Below are positions 54,337 through 63,031 of a stretch of 64,000 bases of DNA, one piece after another. Both the position numbers and the translations under genes were made by a program. The stretch is from Anaerolineales bacterium UBA6055 (GTDB lineage: Bacteria; Chloroflexota; Anaerolineae; Aggregatilineales; Phototrophicaceae). The stretch lies in assembly GCA_002428985.1 (NCBI GenBank), contig DIYL01000053.1:419700-483699 (forward strand), in the 5' to 3' direction. The notes under the pieces were generated by a model. The model saw nothing but the letters and a program-made list of their open reading frames with translations. It was not told the origin of the DNA and made no database searches. The stretch's first letter is position 1; every line of letters starts with the position of its first letter.

Positions 54337-54945
54337 CTATTGGTCAGACGAAATAAACTGAGTTAAAACCTTAAAATCGTCTTCCAATGTTGTGCGTTGG
54401 CTAGGATTGTAAAGCGCTGCAGCAGGATGGAATAACGGCACAACCGATGCTTCACCATAACCTGTTGTGACTTTAACCACTGTACCGTGCAATTGACTAA
54501 TTTTCTGTTTTGCTTCGGGTGCATCATATTTTTTCAGAATAAATTCCATTGAAAATCGCCCCAATGTCGCAATGACGTTAGGTTGGATGATATCGATTTG
54601 TTGCTCTAAAAAAGGTGAATAAAGTTCGATCTCTGCTTTATGTGGGTCACGGTTGTTCGGTGGACGATCTTTCACAATATTCGTGACATATACATTCTCG
54701 CGCTTTAAATCGATACTTTCGAGAAGCTCATCTAGCACCCGTCCGGATGCACCACAAAATGGGCGACCTTGTTCGGCTTCATTTTTGCCGGGTGCCTCGC
54801 CGATGAACATGATGTCAGCATAGTGGTTGCCTTGCCCAATGACTGGAAAGTAATTATTTTCTGTGCGATATTCATATAGTGGCGACTCTGTTAAATTCAC
54901 AATCGCATCTTTAATTTTACGCAGTTGCTCTGTGCGTTCGCTCAT
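54337..54945 (-). CDS. Family-4-like uracil-DNA glycosylase without cluster Cys
   Basis: About 202 residues. GEAPGKNEAEQGRPFCGASG is motif A and LFHPAALYNPSQR-type motif 2 is LFHPAAALYNPSQR. Family 4 enzymes hold a [4Fe-4S] cluster through four Cys: two near the N-terminus (CxxC) and two in NVVKCRPP and IEACxPYL. Here these read LTESPLYEYRT, NIVKDRPP (D93) and IELYSPFL (Y109). Only C64, in motif A, remains, so the cluster is absent. It may still excise uracil. The ATG at 54945 has no strong ribosome site; 54972 is the alternative. Confidence 0.86.
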   Translation of the reverse strand: MSERTEQLRKIKDAIVNLTESPLYEYRTENNYFPVIGQGNHYADIMFIGEAPGKNEAEQGRPFCGASGRVLDELLESIDLKRENVYVTNIVKDRPPNNRDPHKAEIELYSPFLEQQIDIIQPNVIATLGRFSMEFILKKYDAPEAKQKISQLHGTVVKVTTGYGEASVVPLFHPAAALYNPSQRTTLEDDFKVLTQFISSDQ

Positions 54946-55087
54946 GGTTATTTTGCACTTTCTATCAATCAATTAAATGAATGCTTGTAGTGTAGCATAC
55001 GCCACCCTGATGTTCTAACTAGAACACGCGATTCTAAAGTACAATATAGTTAAGCACTTATATTCAAATAGATTGATAGGGTCAATT

Positions 55088-55882
55088 ATGTCGCAACATC
55101 TGCTTGATCATCCACAAATTACAGGGGCTCTATTCTTCCCACGTCGCGATACACCACAACCCTCACCTACAGGTGAATGGCATGATGGCACAATTCCGGT
55201 CGATGATGAAGTAGAACTCGGGTATCGCTTCTTCGTCCATAAGCCTGATAGTCCTGTGATGCTGTTCTTTCATGGCAATGGCGAAGTTGCTAGTGACTAT
55301 GTCGGACTCCACACTGAATATCATAATCGTGTTGGTGCTTCTTTTTTGGTGGTCGATTATCGTGGCTATGGCTGGAGCACAGGCAGACCGCTCACAACGC
55401 GTATGCTGCCTGATGCCAAGATTGTCTTAGACAAGCTCCCTGATGTATTCAAAGCAGTCGGTGTAGAAGCTGATGTACCGCTCTTCATCAAAGGACGCTC
55501 CTTAGGTAGTGCACCTGCGATTTATCTAGGATTAGTCGCACCAGAGGCATTTAAAGGCATAATTATTGAAAGCGGATATGCAGATGCACCCTCATTATTC
55601 CGCAGACTAGGCATCTCTATCCCAGAAGACATAATGACTGACGATAGTCTGCCAATTGCAAATGGGGAGAAAATCAAACGCGTGAATTTACCATTGTTGG
55701 TTATACATGGGAGTGCTGATAATCTAATTCCTGTTGAGCATGGGAAAACATTACATACCAATTCACCTGTAGGAGATAAGGGATTGGTTGTAATTACCGG
55801 CGCAGGTCATAACAATCTTTTAATGTCTTTACAGCCCTACTTTAGCGCGATTAGCGAATTTGTCAATAATCACCTTGCCTAA
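55088..55882 (+). CDS. Alpha/beta hydrolase
   Basis: About 264 residues. LFFHGNGEVASDYVGLHTEY (oxyanion region), VVDYRGYGWSTGRP, KGRSLGSAPAIYLG (nucleophile Ser elbow GRSLG), VIHGSADNLIP (acid) and GAGHNNLL (His) are present. Substrate unknown. The ATG at 55088 follows AGGG; an in-frame TTG at 55073 exists. Confidence 0.87.
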   Translation: MSQHLLDHPQITGALFFPRRDTPQPSPTGEWHDGTIPVDDEVELGYRFFVHKPDSPVMLFFHGNGEVASDYVGLHTEYHNRVGASFLVVDYRGYGWSTGRPLTTRMLPDAKIVLDKLPDVFKAVGVEADVPLFIKGRSLGSAPAIYLGLVAPEAFKGIIIESGYADAPSLFRRLGISIPEDIMTDDSLPIANGEKIKRVNLPLLVIHGSADNLIPVEHGKTLHTNSPVGDKGLVVITGAGHNNLLMSLQPYFSAISEFVNNHLA

Positions 55883-55921
55883 ATTTCATTATTGTTGCAG
55901 TTTGCACAGGCAAAACACCAC

Positions 55922-56365
55922 TTATTCATGCTTATCAGATTGTTGTTTTGCATGCTCTTTTTCACGAATATCAGCTAACCATGTAATCGCATCATCAAAT
56001 TGATCAGCTGTGAAAATTTTGCGTGTATGTGCCAACTGACGTGCAGTCAAGGCGTCAATCATATTCAATAAGATCGAATCATTGAGACTTTGCGAAATAT
56101 ATGCAATGTAACTGACAGGCACACGAGGTTTTGCGCCGACAAGTTTATCTACACGTTGGCGCATATAATTGACAGAGAACATCCCTGTCCGCGACACATC
56201 TATCGCATAGTACATTGGCTCATCAATTTTTCCGGCATTGATATGGGCTTGTATATCAGGGTCTACCAATAGTAAATACGCATCAACAGCCTCACGCGTA
56301 TTTTTATAAAACCGATATACAGGAATATCGTCAGCAACCAAACGCTCTACCAAGTTAGCACTCAT
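55922..56365 (-). CDS. STAS/SpoIIAA-like protein (tandem copy 1)
   Basis: 147 residues. One of three consecutive paralogues. Alternating strands and helices: VERLVADDIPVYRFYKNTRE at the start, MYYAIDVSRTGMFSVNYMRQ in the centre and IFTADQFDDAITWL near the end. The last motif resembles SpoIIAA/STAS-like proteins. The link to STAS is a weak inference. The C-terminus is charged (KEHAKQQSDKHE). No motif of a kinase or transporter is nearby. Confidence 0.68.
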   Translation of the reverse strand: MSANLVERLVADDIPVYRFYKNTREAVDAYLLLVDPDIQAHINAGKIDEPMYYAIDVSRTGMFSVNYMRQRVDKLVGAKPRVPVSYIAYISQSLNDSILLNMIDALTARQLAHTRKIFTADQFDDAITWLADIREKEHAKQQSDKHE

Positions 56366-56438
56366 ACCGTTAACTTTCTAATTTATCTTATTCATTTTAT
56401 AGAAACTGCTATACTACATCTCCACATGTGAGCAATCG

Positions 56439-56885
56439 TTAAGACTCAGATGACTCCTCCGAGTCATTTTTGTGTTGCTCACGCAGACTCACTAACCAAG
56501 CAATCGCATCATCAAATTTGTCATCTGTATAAATTTTACGAGATTGGGTTGTCACTCGTCGGTCCGTCATACCATCCATGATGCTCACTAGTACCGAATC
56601 ATTTGGATCATTTGTAATATAAGCGATAAAACTAGGTGGGATTTTAGTCTTGTCGGAAACCAATTGATACGCCCGTTGAATTGAATAGTTAATCGAAAAC
56701 ATTCCCGACCGCGACACATCTATCGCATAATACATAGGGGTATCGTCTTTACCTGCTTCAATATGCGCCTTTCGTTCATCATCAACCAGTAGTAAATATT
56801 CATCAACTGCATAACGTGTGCTTTTATAAAACCGGTACACAGGGATATCGTCGACAACCAAACGCTCTACCAAGATGTCACTCAT
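56439..56885 (-). CDS. STAS/SpoIIAA-like protein (tandem copy 2)
   Basis: 148 residues, closely similar to copy 1 (LVERLVVDDIPVYRFYKSTR; MYYAIDVSRSGMFSINYS; IYTDDKFDDAIAWL). The gap to copy 1 is 73 bp and to copy 3 is 76 bp. Both gaps lack terminators, so the three may be one transcript. It ends in a Ser/Glu-rich tail (NDSEESSES). Confidence 0.68.
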   Translation of the reverse strand: MSDILVERLVVDDIPVYRFYKSTRYAVDEYLLLVDDERKAHIEAGKDDTPMYYAIDVSRSGMFSINYSIQRAYQLVSDKTKIPPSFIAYITNDPNDSVLVSIMDGMTDRRVTTQSRKIYTDDKFDDAIAWLVSLREQHKNDSEESSES

Positions 56886-56961
56886 ACTATTTTCTTTCAG
56901 AATAAAATCATTACGTCATATTTACCCTGATATTGTAACATGTTAGCCGATACGACTTCAT

Positions 56962-57363
56962 TTAGATTGTCTTCAACCATTCGATTGCTTTGTCTATGTC
57001 ATCGATATGGAACAATTTGCGTTTATGAGCAAATCCACGTGCAGTCAAGCTATCCAATAACTGGATTAAGATTGAATCATTCATATTGTTGGTGACATAA
57101 GCAATATAATTTTCAGGAAATGGATCAAATGATGCAATAATTGGTTTTGTTGCGTGCATCATATAGTTGATCGAAAACATACCCGATTGCGAGACATCTA
57201 ATATGTAGGGATACGGTTCATCTTGCTTGCCATCATCAACATGTTTTTGCATCTGAACTTTAAATTTAGCAAGATATTCATCATATGCGTCGCGCCGATT
57301 TGATAAAAAGCGATACAGTGTTATACCATCGATATATTCAACTTCGATATATTGTTCACTCAT
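56962..57363 (-). CDS. STAS/SpoIIAA-like protein (tandem copy 3)
   Basis: About 133 residues, more diverged (DGITLYRFLSNRRDAYDEYL; YILDVSQSGMFSINYMM; LFHIDDIDKAIEWL). The ATG at 57363 has AGGTGATATG upstream, better than the in-frame 57408. It is the first gene of the minus-strand triplet. Confidence 0.68.
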   Translation of the reverse strand: MSEQYIEVEYIDGITLYRFLSNRRDAYDEYLAKFKVQMQKHVDDGKQDEPYPYILDVSQSGMFSINYMMHATKPIIASFDPFPENYIAYVTNNMNDSILIQLLDSLTARGFAHKRKLFHIDDIDKAIEWLKTI

Positions 57364-57644
57364 CATATCACCTATGATTGATTGTTTAGTCATATAATAA
57401 CTATACACAACAATGCTATTAAAACGCGAATCACTAGCTACATTTCAGACAAAATAACTACGATCAAACCCTCAACGATTCCAACAACTGCCATTCCCTC
57501 ATTTATCAAGTTCGATCACGACGGTCAATGTTCTATTCAAAGTCTAACGCTACTTTTTTTCTTATCCCACGTATACTTAAGCATAAGGTGATACTAAACA
57601 CCAATTGATATGTTTATAATCTAAGATCAAATTGAGGTGAATCG
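57364..57644. other. 281-bp gap between divergent genes
   Basis: It separates the triplet from the divergent arsA-like gene. No gene or hairpin that I trust. It probably carries both promoters. Confidence 0.35.
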
Positions 57645-58841
57645 ATGCGCGTGATAGTGCATACAGGTAAAGGTGGGGTTGGTAAAACCAGTATTTCTGC
57701 GGCAACCGCATTACGTTGTGCAGAAATGGGATTGAAAACCATTGTTATCAGTACAGATACAGCCCATAGCTTGGGTGATGCCCTTGACAAAGAAGTTGGT
57801 CCAGAACCGACAGAAATTGCCCCTAATTTATGGGCGCAGGAACTCGATACACGCTATTCGATGGAACGCTACTGGGGCAAAATACAAGAATATCTCGGTG
57901 CATTTTTCAATCGTGAAGGTATTGCTAAAGTTAATGCCTCCGAAGTGACGATTATCCCCGGTCTTGAAGAAGGCGCACAACTCCTCTGGATTAATGAATA
58001 CTTCCAACAAGGCGAGTACGATGTGCTAATCGTTGATGCTGCACCAACCGCAGAAACCATTCGCTTACTGAGTCTGCCAGATGTAACCCGCTGGTGGGTC
58101 GAACGCTTGATGCGGATTGCACGTGGATTAGATAGTGTTATTCGTCCCGTCAAAAAGCTGTTTAGTGGTAAGAAAAATGAATCCGGCATCGATATTGCTG
58201 AAAATGCGTGGGATCAAGTCCAACTCTTGTTTGACACACTCGATGGCGTACGTGAGCTATTGACGAATCCCGAACATTCAAGTATCCGATTGGTCGTCAA
58301 TCCAGAACGAATGGTCATCCGCGAAACCCAGCGTACCTATACTTACCTCAATCTATACGATTATGCGACAGATGCGATCCTCGTGAACCGCATTTTTCCA
58401 GATGAAGTCAAAGATCCATACTTCAAAATTTGGAAGGAACGTCAGGCCAAAAATATCGAATTTGTCAGCGAAGCATTTGGGGCATTGCCTGTATATAAAG
58501 CACCACTCTTTGGTGAAGAGATGGGTGGTTTAGAAATGCTTCGTAGATTAGCTGATGAGTTATTTGGTGACCAGAATCCTTCCGAACGATTGTTTGATGG
58601 CGTTGTTCATAAGGTCGAAAAATTGGATGACGAGGATAATTGGGTATTACGTGTCCCGATTGGTTTCGCCAAAAAAGAAGAGCTCGACCTCTACCGTTCA
58701 CGCGATGAGATAAGCTTAAGTGTCGGTCCGTATCGTCGTAATATCGTTCTACCCGATGAGTTACAAAGTTTGGAAATCACTAGTGCAAAATTCGAAGACC
58801 AATACCTCAACATCAAATTCGAAAAACAAGGCGAAGGTTAA
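57645..58841 (+). CDS. ArsA/Get3-type ATPase with HSP20-like tail
   Basis: 398 residues. Deviant Walker A GKGGVGKTS at residues 8-16, STDTAHSLGDAL (switch I-like), DVLIVDAAPTAETIRLL (Walker B region) and LVVNPERMVIRETQRTY. The last 80 residues (after HKVEKLDDEDN) form an alpha-crystallin/HSP20-like domain, common in Chloroflexota and cyanobacteria ArsA. Known relatives handle tail-anchored proteins (Get3) or arsenite. No arsenite-binding Cys is seen, so arsenic export is unlikely. GAGGTGAATC precedes the ATG. Confidence 0.9.
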   Translation: MRVIVHTGKGGVGKTSISAATALRCAEMGLKTIVISTDTAHSLGDALDKEVGPEPTEIAPNLWAQELDTRYSMERYWGKIQEYLGAFFNREGIAKVNASEVTIIPGLEEGAQLLWINEYFQQGEYDVLIVDAAPTAETIRLLSLPDVTRWWVERLMRIARGLDSVIRPVKKLFSGKKNESGIDIAENAWDQVQLLFDTLDGVRELLTNPEHSSIRLVVNPERMVIRETQRTYTYLNLYDYATDAILVNRIFPDEVKDPYFKIWKERQAKNIEFVSEAFGALPVYKAPLFGEEMGGLEMLRRLADELFGDQNPSERLFDGVVHKVEKLDDEDNWVLRVPIGFAKKEELDLYRSRDEISLSVGPYRRNIVLPDELQSLEITSAKFEDQYLNIKFEKQGEG

Positions 58842-58851
58842 CCCCAACGGC

Positions 58852-60825
58852 ATGAGCATGAATGGCTCATCCTCAAATGGGGTTGTTAGTACTGCTGAGC
58901 GCAACGGTAAAGTGCGGATTCCCGTGCCTTACCGTGGCACCAATCAAGTCAGTCCCCCCTATTCCTTAAATGGCAAAAGACCTCCTGTTCCCGAAGAGGG
59001 CACAGTCAATACCGTTGTCCAACAAGCGGAAGATACCGTTCTTGTTGCGTCTATGACAGTCCAAGAACGTGTTAATGCGCAGCGTCCCAAGTCGATACGG
59101 ATGCAATACCGCTTCTTAAAGTCACTCATATATGCGATTTGGTTATTTGGACGAGTCATCTTTTGGGATGTCTACGTTGTCAAATGGTTTCCGGGGTTGG
59201 CACGTCGCACCCAGATGAACCGCTGGCGAGGTTATGCGCGCGGGTTCGGCAAATACGCGATTAGCATGGGTGGTGTGATGATTAAACTGGGTCAGTTCGC
59301 TTCGACCCGTGAAGACATCTTGCCAGAAGAAATCGTAAGGGAACTCGATAATCTCCAAGATGAAGTCCCTAGCGTTAAATTCAAAAAGATCAAGAAAGTC
59401 ATACAGGCTGAAATCGGCGAAATTGACGAAATCTTCACATGGCTCAACGAAGAGCCTGTTGCCGCTGCATCACTCGGTCAAGTCCATCGAGCACAACTTG
59501 CAGATGGTGATCGGGTCGTCGTTAAGGTACAGCGTCCTAAGATTCGTGGAACAGTATATACCGATTTAGCGGCATTATTTATTGTCGCGAAGGTATCCAT
59601 GCGGTTTAGCTTCATCAATCGCCGTGCTGATATGGTTGCATTATCAGAGGAATTTGGTCGCGTACTACTCGAAGAAATCTCATATGAGACCGAAGTCCGA
59701 AACGCACGACGCTTTTCGCGCATGTTCCGTGACGACATGGGAGTTTATATCCCATCCGTTTACGAGAAACTCAGCACCGATAAAGTCATCGTGCTGGAAG
59801 ATGTGACCACAATCAAAATCAATGACTATGAAGCCCTTGAAGCCAAAGGGATCGATCGTAAAGATGTAGCACAACGCCTCCTCGATACGTATATGCAACA
59901 AATTTTTGAGGAACGCTTCTTTCATGCCGATCCACATCCGGGTAACCTGTTTGTCTATCCGCTACCCGTAGAAGATGAAAGTAAATACATAGGTGTTGGT
60001 GGACGCCCCTTCTATCTAATTTTCATCGACTTTGGTATGACAGGGTCACTCACAGTCGAATTAACCCAAGGGATCATCCAAACGCTAGAAGCAGTTATCA
60101 CACAAGATGCTGATAAACTCGTCAATGCGTATCAGGACCTCGGCTTCTTACTGCCCAATGCCGATACCAAACGTATCCGACAAGCCGTACAAGTCGCATT
60201 TGATGAAGTGTGGGGTTTGAGCATGGCAGATATGCGCGAGATGGACTTTGAACGTGCCGCGCAGATCGGCGAGCAATTTAACGATTTGTTGTTCGATTTA
60301 CCCTTCCGTGTTCCACAAGATTTTGTCTATCTAGGACGTACTGTCGGGATTTTAAGCGGCATGAGTACAGCACTCGATCCCTCGTTTAATCCGTGGACAG
60401 TGATGCAAGACAATATGACACATCTCATCACGCGTAATGATGGCAATGCGATGAATGAAATCGGCGCATCCCTGACCAATCCAATGATCGGTATGTTGAC
60501 TGCCGGACCACAATCATTTTTCCAGAATCTACGGGCTATTGTTTTGCCCGGCACAGTCCGCTTAGCCGAAACCGAAAATCTACTCCGACAAATTGTCGAC
60601 GGTGAAGTTGAGATCATCACACAACCGGGGATCAAACATCAGAAGTCGTTAAACAAAATCGAAGGCCAGAACCGCAAAACAACGCGTGCGGTGGTATTTG
60701 TTGGCTTTTTAATTACAGCCACACTTTTCTATACCAATGGAGATACAACACTAGCAGGCTTAGGCTATGGCGCATCATTTATCACATTTTTGTCACTAAT
60801 GCTGACGCGTACTAACGGTTACTAG
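58852..60825 (+). CDS. ABC1/UbiB family kinase-like protein
   Basis: About 657 residues. KLGQFASTREDILPEEI (KxGQ motif), AAASLGQVHRAQLADG (ADP-binding Ala-rich loop), VVVKVQRP (Lys), FHADPHPGNLF (catalytic HxDxHxxN) and FIDFGMTG (DFG). Its C-terminus has two hydrophobic helices (VVFVGFLITATLFY). UbiB proteins support quinone or lipid biosynthesis, probably by ATPase activity. The ATG at 58852 is 10 nt after the ArsA stop; the longer frame from 58720 overlaps ArsA and is not supported. A Ser/Asn-rich N-terminal 70-residue tail is unusual. Confidence 0.92.
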   Translation: MSMNGSSSNGVVSTAERNGKVRIPVPYRGTNQVSPPYSLNGKRPPVPEEGTVNTVVQQAEDTVLVASMTVQERVNAQRPKSIRMQYRFLKSLIYAIWLFGRVIFWDVYVVKWFPGLARRTQMNRWRGYARGFGKYAISMGGVMIKLGQFASTREDILPEEIVRELDNLQDEVPSVKFKKIKKVIQAEIGEIDEIFTWLNEEPVAAASLGQVHRAQLADGDRVVVKVQRPKIRGTVYTDLAALFIVAKVSMRFSFINRRADMVALSEEFGRVLLEEISYETEVRNARRFSRMFRDDMGVYIPSVYEKLSTDKVIVLEDVTTIKINDYEALEAKGIDRKDVAQRLLDTYMQQIFEERFFHADPHPGNLFVYPLPVEDESKYIGVGGRPFYLIFIDFGMTGSLTVELTQGIIQTLEAVITQDADKLVNAYQDLGFLLPNADTKRIRQAVQVAFDEVWGLSMADMREMDFERAAQIGEQFNDLLFDLPFRVPQDFVYLGRTVGILSGMSTALDPSFNPWTVMQDNMTHLITRNDGNAMNEIGASLTNPMIGMLTAGPQSFFQNLRAIVLPGTVRLAETENLLRQIVDGEVEIITQPGIKHQKSLNKIEGQNRKTTRAVVFVGFLITATLFYTNGDTTLAGLGYGASFITFLSLMLTRTNGY

Positions 60826-61365
60826 ATGAATGAGGAACTTGAGCATTATCTGTCACAGTTAAATCCTGCAAATCGTGAAGCTTGGGATTGGGGAGAAATC
60901 AAACTCAAAGCAAAACTGTACCTGACAGATAAGCTCCCTCCGCTTGATTTCATTTCATCAGCGAGAGCAGTCTTATTTAAAGACAACCAAATTATGACAC
61001 TAACAAATCCTGGTGAAACCCATATTTTGCCAGGCGGTCGTCGCGAAGCAGGTGAAACACTGCTAGATACAGTTCAGCGAGAGTGTTTGGAAGAAACAGG
61101 TTGGTCAGTTCAAGTTGGTCAACTTATCGCAGTCACACATTGTCAGCATCAAACCCCAAAGCCAACAAATTACCCATTCCCCTATCCAGATTTTATACAA
61201 GTGATTTACATTGCAGAAGCTATTGAACGCCAAATAGATGGAAGAATTGACGATGATTATGAGACTGACTCGCGCTTCGAGTTGATTGACATCGTGAAAA
61301 ATATGCCACTTACGCCAAACCAGCATCTTATTTTTGAGCGGGCATTATCTTTCTGGTCAGAATAG
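60826..61365 (+). CDS. Nudix hydrolase
   Basis: 179 residues. The Nudix box GGRREAGETLLDTVQ followed by RECLEETGW is near residues 66-87. It hydrolyses nucleoside diphosphates linked to another moiety; substrate unknown. The ATG follows the UbiB stop directly (TAG ATG), so it is coupled to the ArsA-UbiB operon. Confidence 0.92.
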   Translation: MNEELEHYLSQLNPANREAWDWGEIKLKAKLYLTDKLPPLDFISSARAVLFKDNQIMTLTNPGETHILPGGRREAGETLLDTVQRECLEETGWSVQVGQLIAVTHCQHQTPKPTNYPFPYPDFIQVIYIAEAIERQIDGRIDDDYETDSRFELIDIVKNMPLTPNQHLIFERALSFWSE

Positions 61366-61444
61366 GCGCAATAAGTTACTATCACAAATGTGAATTTGTT
61401 AGTTAGAATGAAGGTCATTGCTAGAGCTAAACTAGGATAAACTG

Positions 61445-62002
61445 ATGACCACGCTTACAGACAACACAGCCCTTATAATTGTCGACGTACAAGACGGATT
61501 AGACGACCCAATTCACGGCGAACGCAATAATCCTGATGCAGAGCAGAATATGGCGCGTTTATTAGCCGATTGGCGTGAAAAACAACGTCCCATTTTCTAT
61601 GTTCAGCATATGTCGGTACAACCCCACTCTACCCTACGCCCTGAGCTCCCCGGTAATAAAATTAAAGATATTATTGCGCCACAAGGCGATGAACCGATCA
61701 TTCAAAAGACTGCTAGTAATGGGTTCGTTGGGACAGATCTAGAACAACGTCTTCGCGATCAAAATATTGAGTCTGTAGTTGTTGTAGGACTGACGACTGA
61801 GCATTGTGTTTCGACAACCGTCAGAATCGCCAGCGACCTCGGATTTGAGACAATGATTGTCGCTGATGCAACAGCTTGTCATGAACATCATTTTAGAGGC
61901 AAACACTATCCTGCTGAGGTCATTCATCAATCAGCATTGGTAGCGTTACAAGGTGAGTTTGCAACAGTCGTTGATACCGATGATCTCCTAACAGGGTCAT
62001 GA
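61445..62002 (+). CDS. Isochorismatase-like cysteine hydrolase
   Basis: 185 residues. Catalytic triad Asp14 (ALIIVDVQDG), Lys88 (PIIQKTASNGF) and Cys121 (GLTTEHCVSTTVR). Family members are nicotinamidases, ureidoacrylate hydrolases or similar; the substrate is not visible. It overlaps the next gene as ATGA. Confidence 0.92.
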   Translation: MTTLTDNTALIIVDVQDGLDDPIHGERNNPDAEQNMARLLADWREKQRPIFYVQHMSVQPHSTLRPELPGNKIKDIIAPQGDEPIIQKTASNGFVGTDLEQRLRDQNIESVVVVGLTTEHCVSTTVRIASDLGFETMIVADATACHEHHFRGKHYPAEVIHQSALVALQGEFATVVDTDDLLTGS

Positions 62003-62445
62003 TCATGCAAATTCGGCAAGCACATCCACATGAAGCAGACTTACTCACTGACATCGCGATTAAAGCCAAAAGTCACTGGGGATATGATCCAGATCAAATC
62101 GAAACATGGCGAGAATTTCTGACATTTACACCGGAATATGTGCAAGCAAATTCTGTTTGGGTTGCGGTCGTCGAGGATGAAGTTGCAGGGGTTGCCGGAA
62201 TTGAACATACAGATGATGATGGCACTGTCCTAGAGCATTTGTGGGTATTACCCGATTATATTGGACAAGGGATCGGTAAACACCTTTTCTTGCATGTCGC
62301 GGAACTAGAGCATGAATTTGAGTTTACATCAGATCCGAATGCAGACAATTTTTATATCAAGATGGGCGCAGTTAAAATCGGAGAATATGAGTCCATATTA
62401 CAGGGGCGCATGTTGACCAAATTTCGATATACCAAAACATCATAA
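61999..62445 (+). CDS. GNAT N-acetyltransferase
   Basis: 148 residues. Short form with VWVAVVEDEVAGVAGIEHT and LEHLWVLPDYIGQGIGKHLFLHV (acetyl-CoA loop QGIGKH). The ATG at 61999 overlaps the isochorismatase stop; the ATG at 62005 is the other candidate. A hairpin follows. Confidence 0.88.
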   Translation: MIMQIRQAHPHEADLLTDIAIKAKSHWGYDPDQIETWREFLTFTPEYVQANSVWVAVVEDEVAGVAGIEHTDDDGTVLEHLWVLPDYIGQGIGKHLFLHVAELEHEFEFTSDPNADNFYIKMGAVKIGEYESILQGRMLTKFRYTKTS

Positions 62446-62466
62446 AGGGCGAAACACGTCCGCCCT
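62446..62466. other. Hairpin between convergent genes
   Basis: AGGGCG pairs with CGCCCT (6 bp) around AAACACGTC, in the 35-bp gap between convergent genes. No U-run on either strand. Confidence 0.45.
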
Positions 62467-62480
62467 ATGAAATCTGCAGA

Positions 62481-62852
62481 TTAGTCATCTAATTCGACTT
62501 TGATTTTACCTTTGCCACTGCTAGCCGTATCATCGTCATCATCGACTGACAATTTAGATTTTGCGGCGCGTTCCTGTTCAGCGCGTGCTTGCGCTTCAGG
62601 GTCTTCCATTTCGCTAGCTTTCTTGATTTCATCAATTGCCGCATCAATCAACACACGGAAACCAGTTGCAAATTCATTTCCAGCTGCTTGTGTGTGCTCT
62701 TTGAATCCCGGCGGAAGCAATGATTCAAGCGCTTTTCCGGTTTCCTCTAGTGCACGACGTTGATGGAATAGAAATTGTTCGAGTGGTGTGTCAGGTGCTT
62801 TTGGTTCTTGGTTTTCTTCAGGGTTTAAGTTAGGGTCTTGTTGTTCAGACAT
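62481..62852 (-). CDS. Small acidic protein of unknown function
   Basis: About 123 residues from the ATG at 62852 (AGGAG 8 nt upstream). N-terminal Pro/Glu-rich tail, central helices (PLEQFLFHQRRALEETGKALES), an acidic Asp run (VDDDDD) and a basic C-terminal segment. No recognised domain. Probably soluble. Confidence 0.72.
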   Translation of the reverse strand: MSEQQDPNLNPEENQEPKAPDTPLEQFLFHQRRALEETGKALESLLPPGFKEHTQAAGNEFATGFRVLIDAAIDEIKKASEMEDPEAQARAEQERAAKSKLSVDDDDDTASSGKGKIKVELDD

Positions 62853-63031
62853 AGGGTAACTCCTCAACTGTTTTCATAACTTACTATACTATACGCGCCG
62901 ACTTTGGTGTAGTTGCATCGCTTGGTTTGTCGTTTACAGTCTGCTTACAAATCAATTCTCCATTTGCATAATACCGTGAGAGCCGATAACCTGCAATCAT
63001 ATAGGTACACAGAATTATAGGGATATTTGTT

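Noticed and set aside
56448..56468. Perfect hairpin ATGACTC/GAGTCAT with a T-run on the plus strand, looking like a terminator
   Set aside because: It lies inside the C-terminal codons (NDSEESSES) of a minus-strand gene and has no plus-strand gene upstream to end. It is explained by Ser/Glu codon use.
57382..57591. Plus-strand 69-codon open frame in the gap between the triplet and arsA
   Set aside because: Thr/Ile-rich with no ribosome site, and it starts inside the opposite gene. It looks like noncoding DNA.
58720..58851. Extension of the UbiB frame upstream of 58852
   Set aside because: It overlaps the ArsA tail in another frame with no ribosome site, so the shorter start is used.
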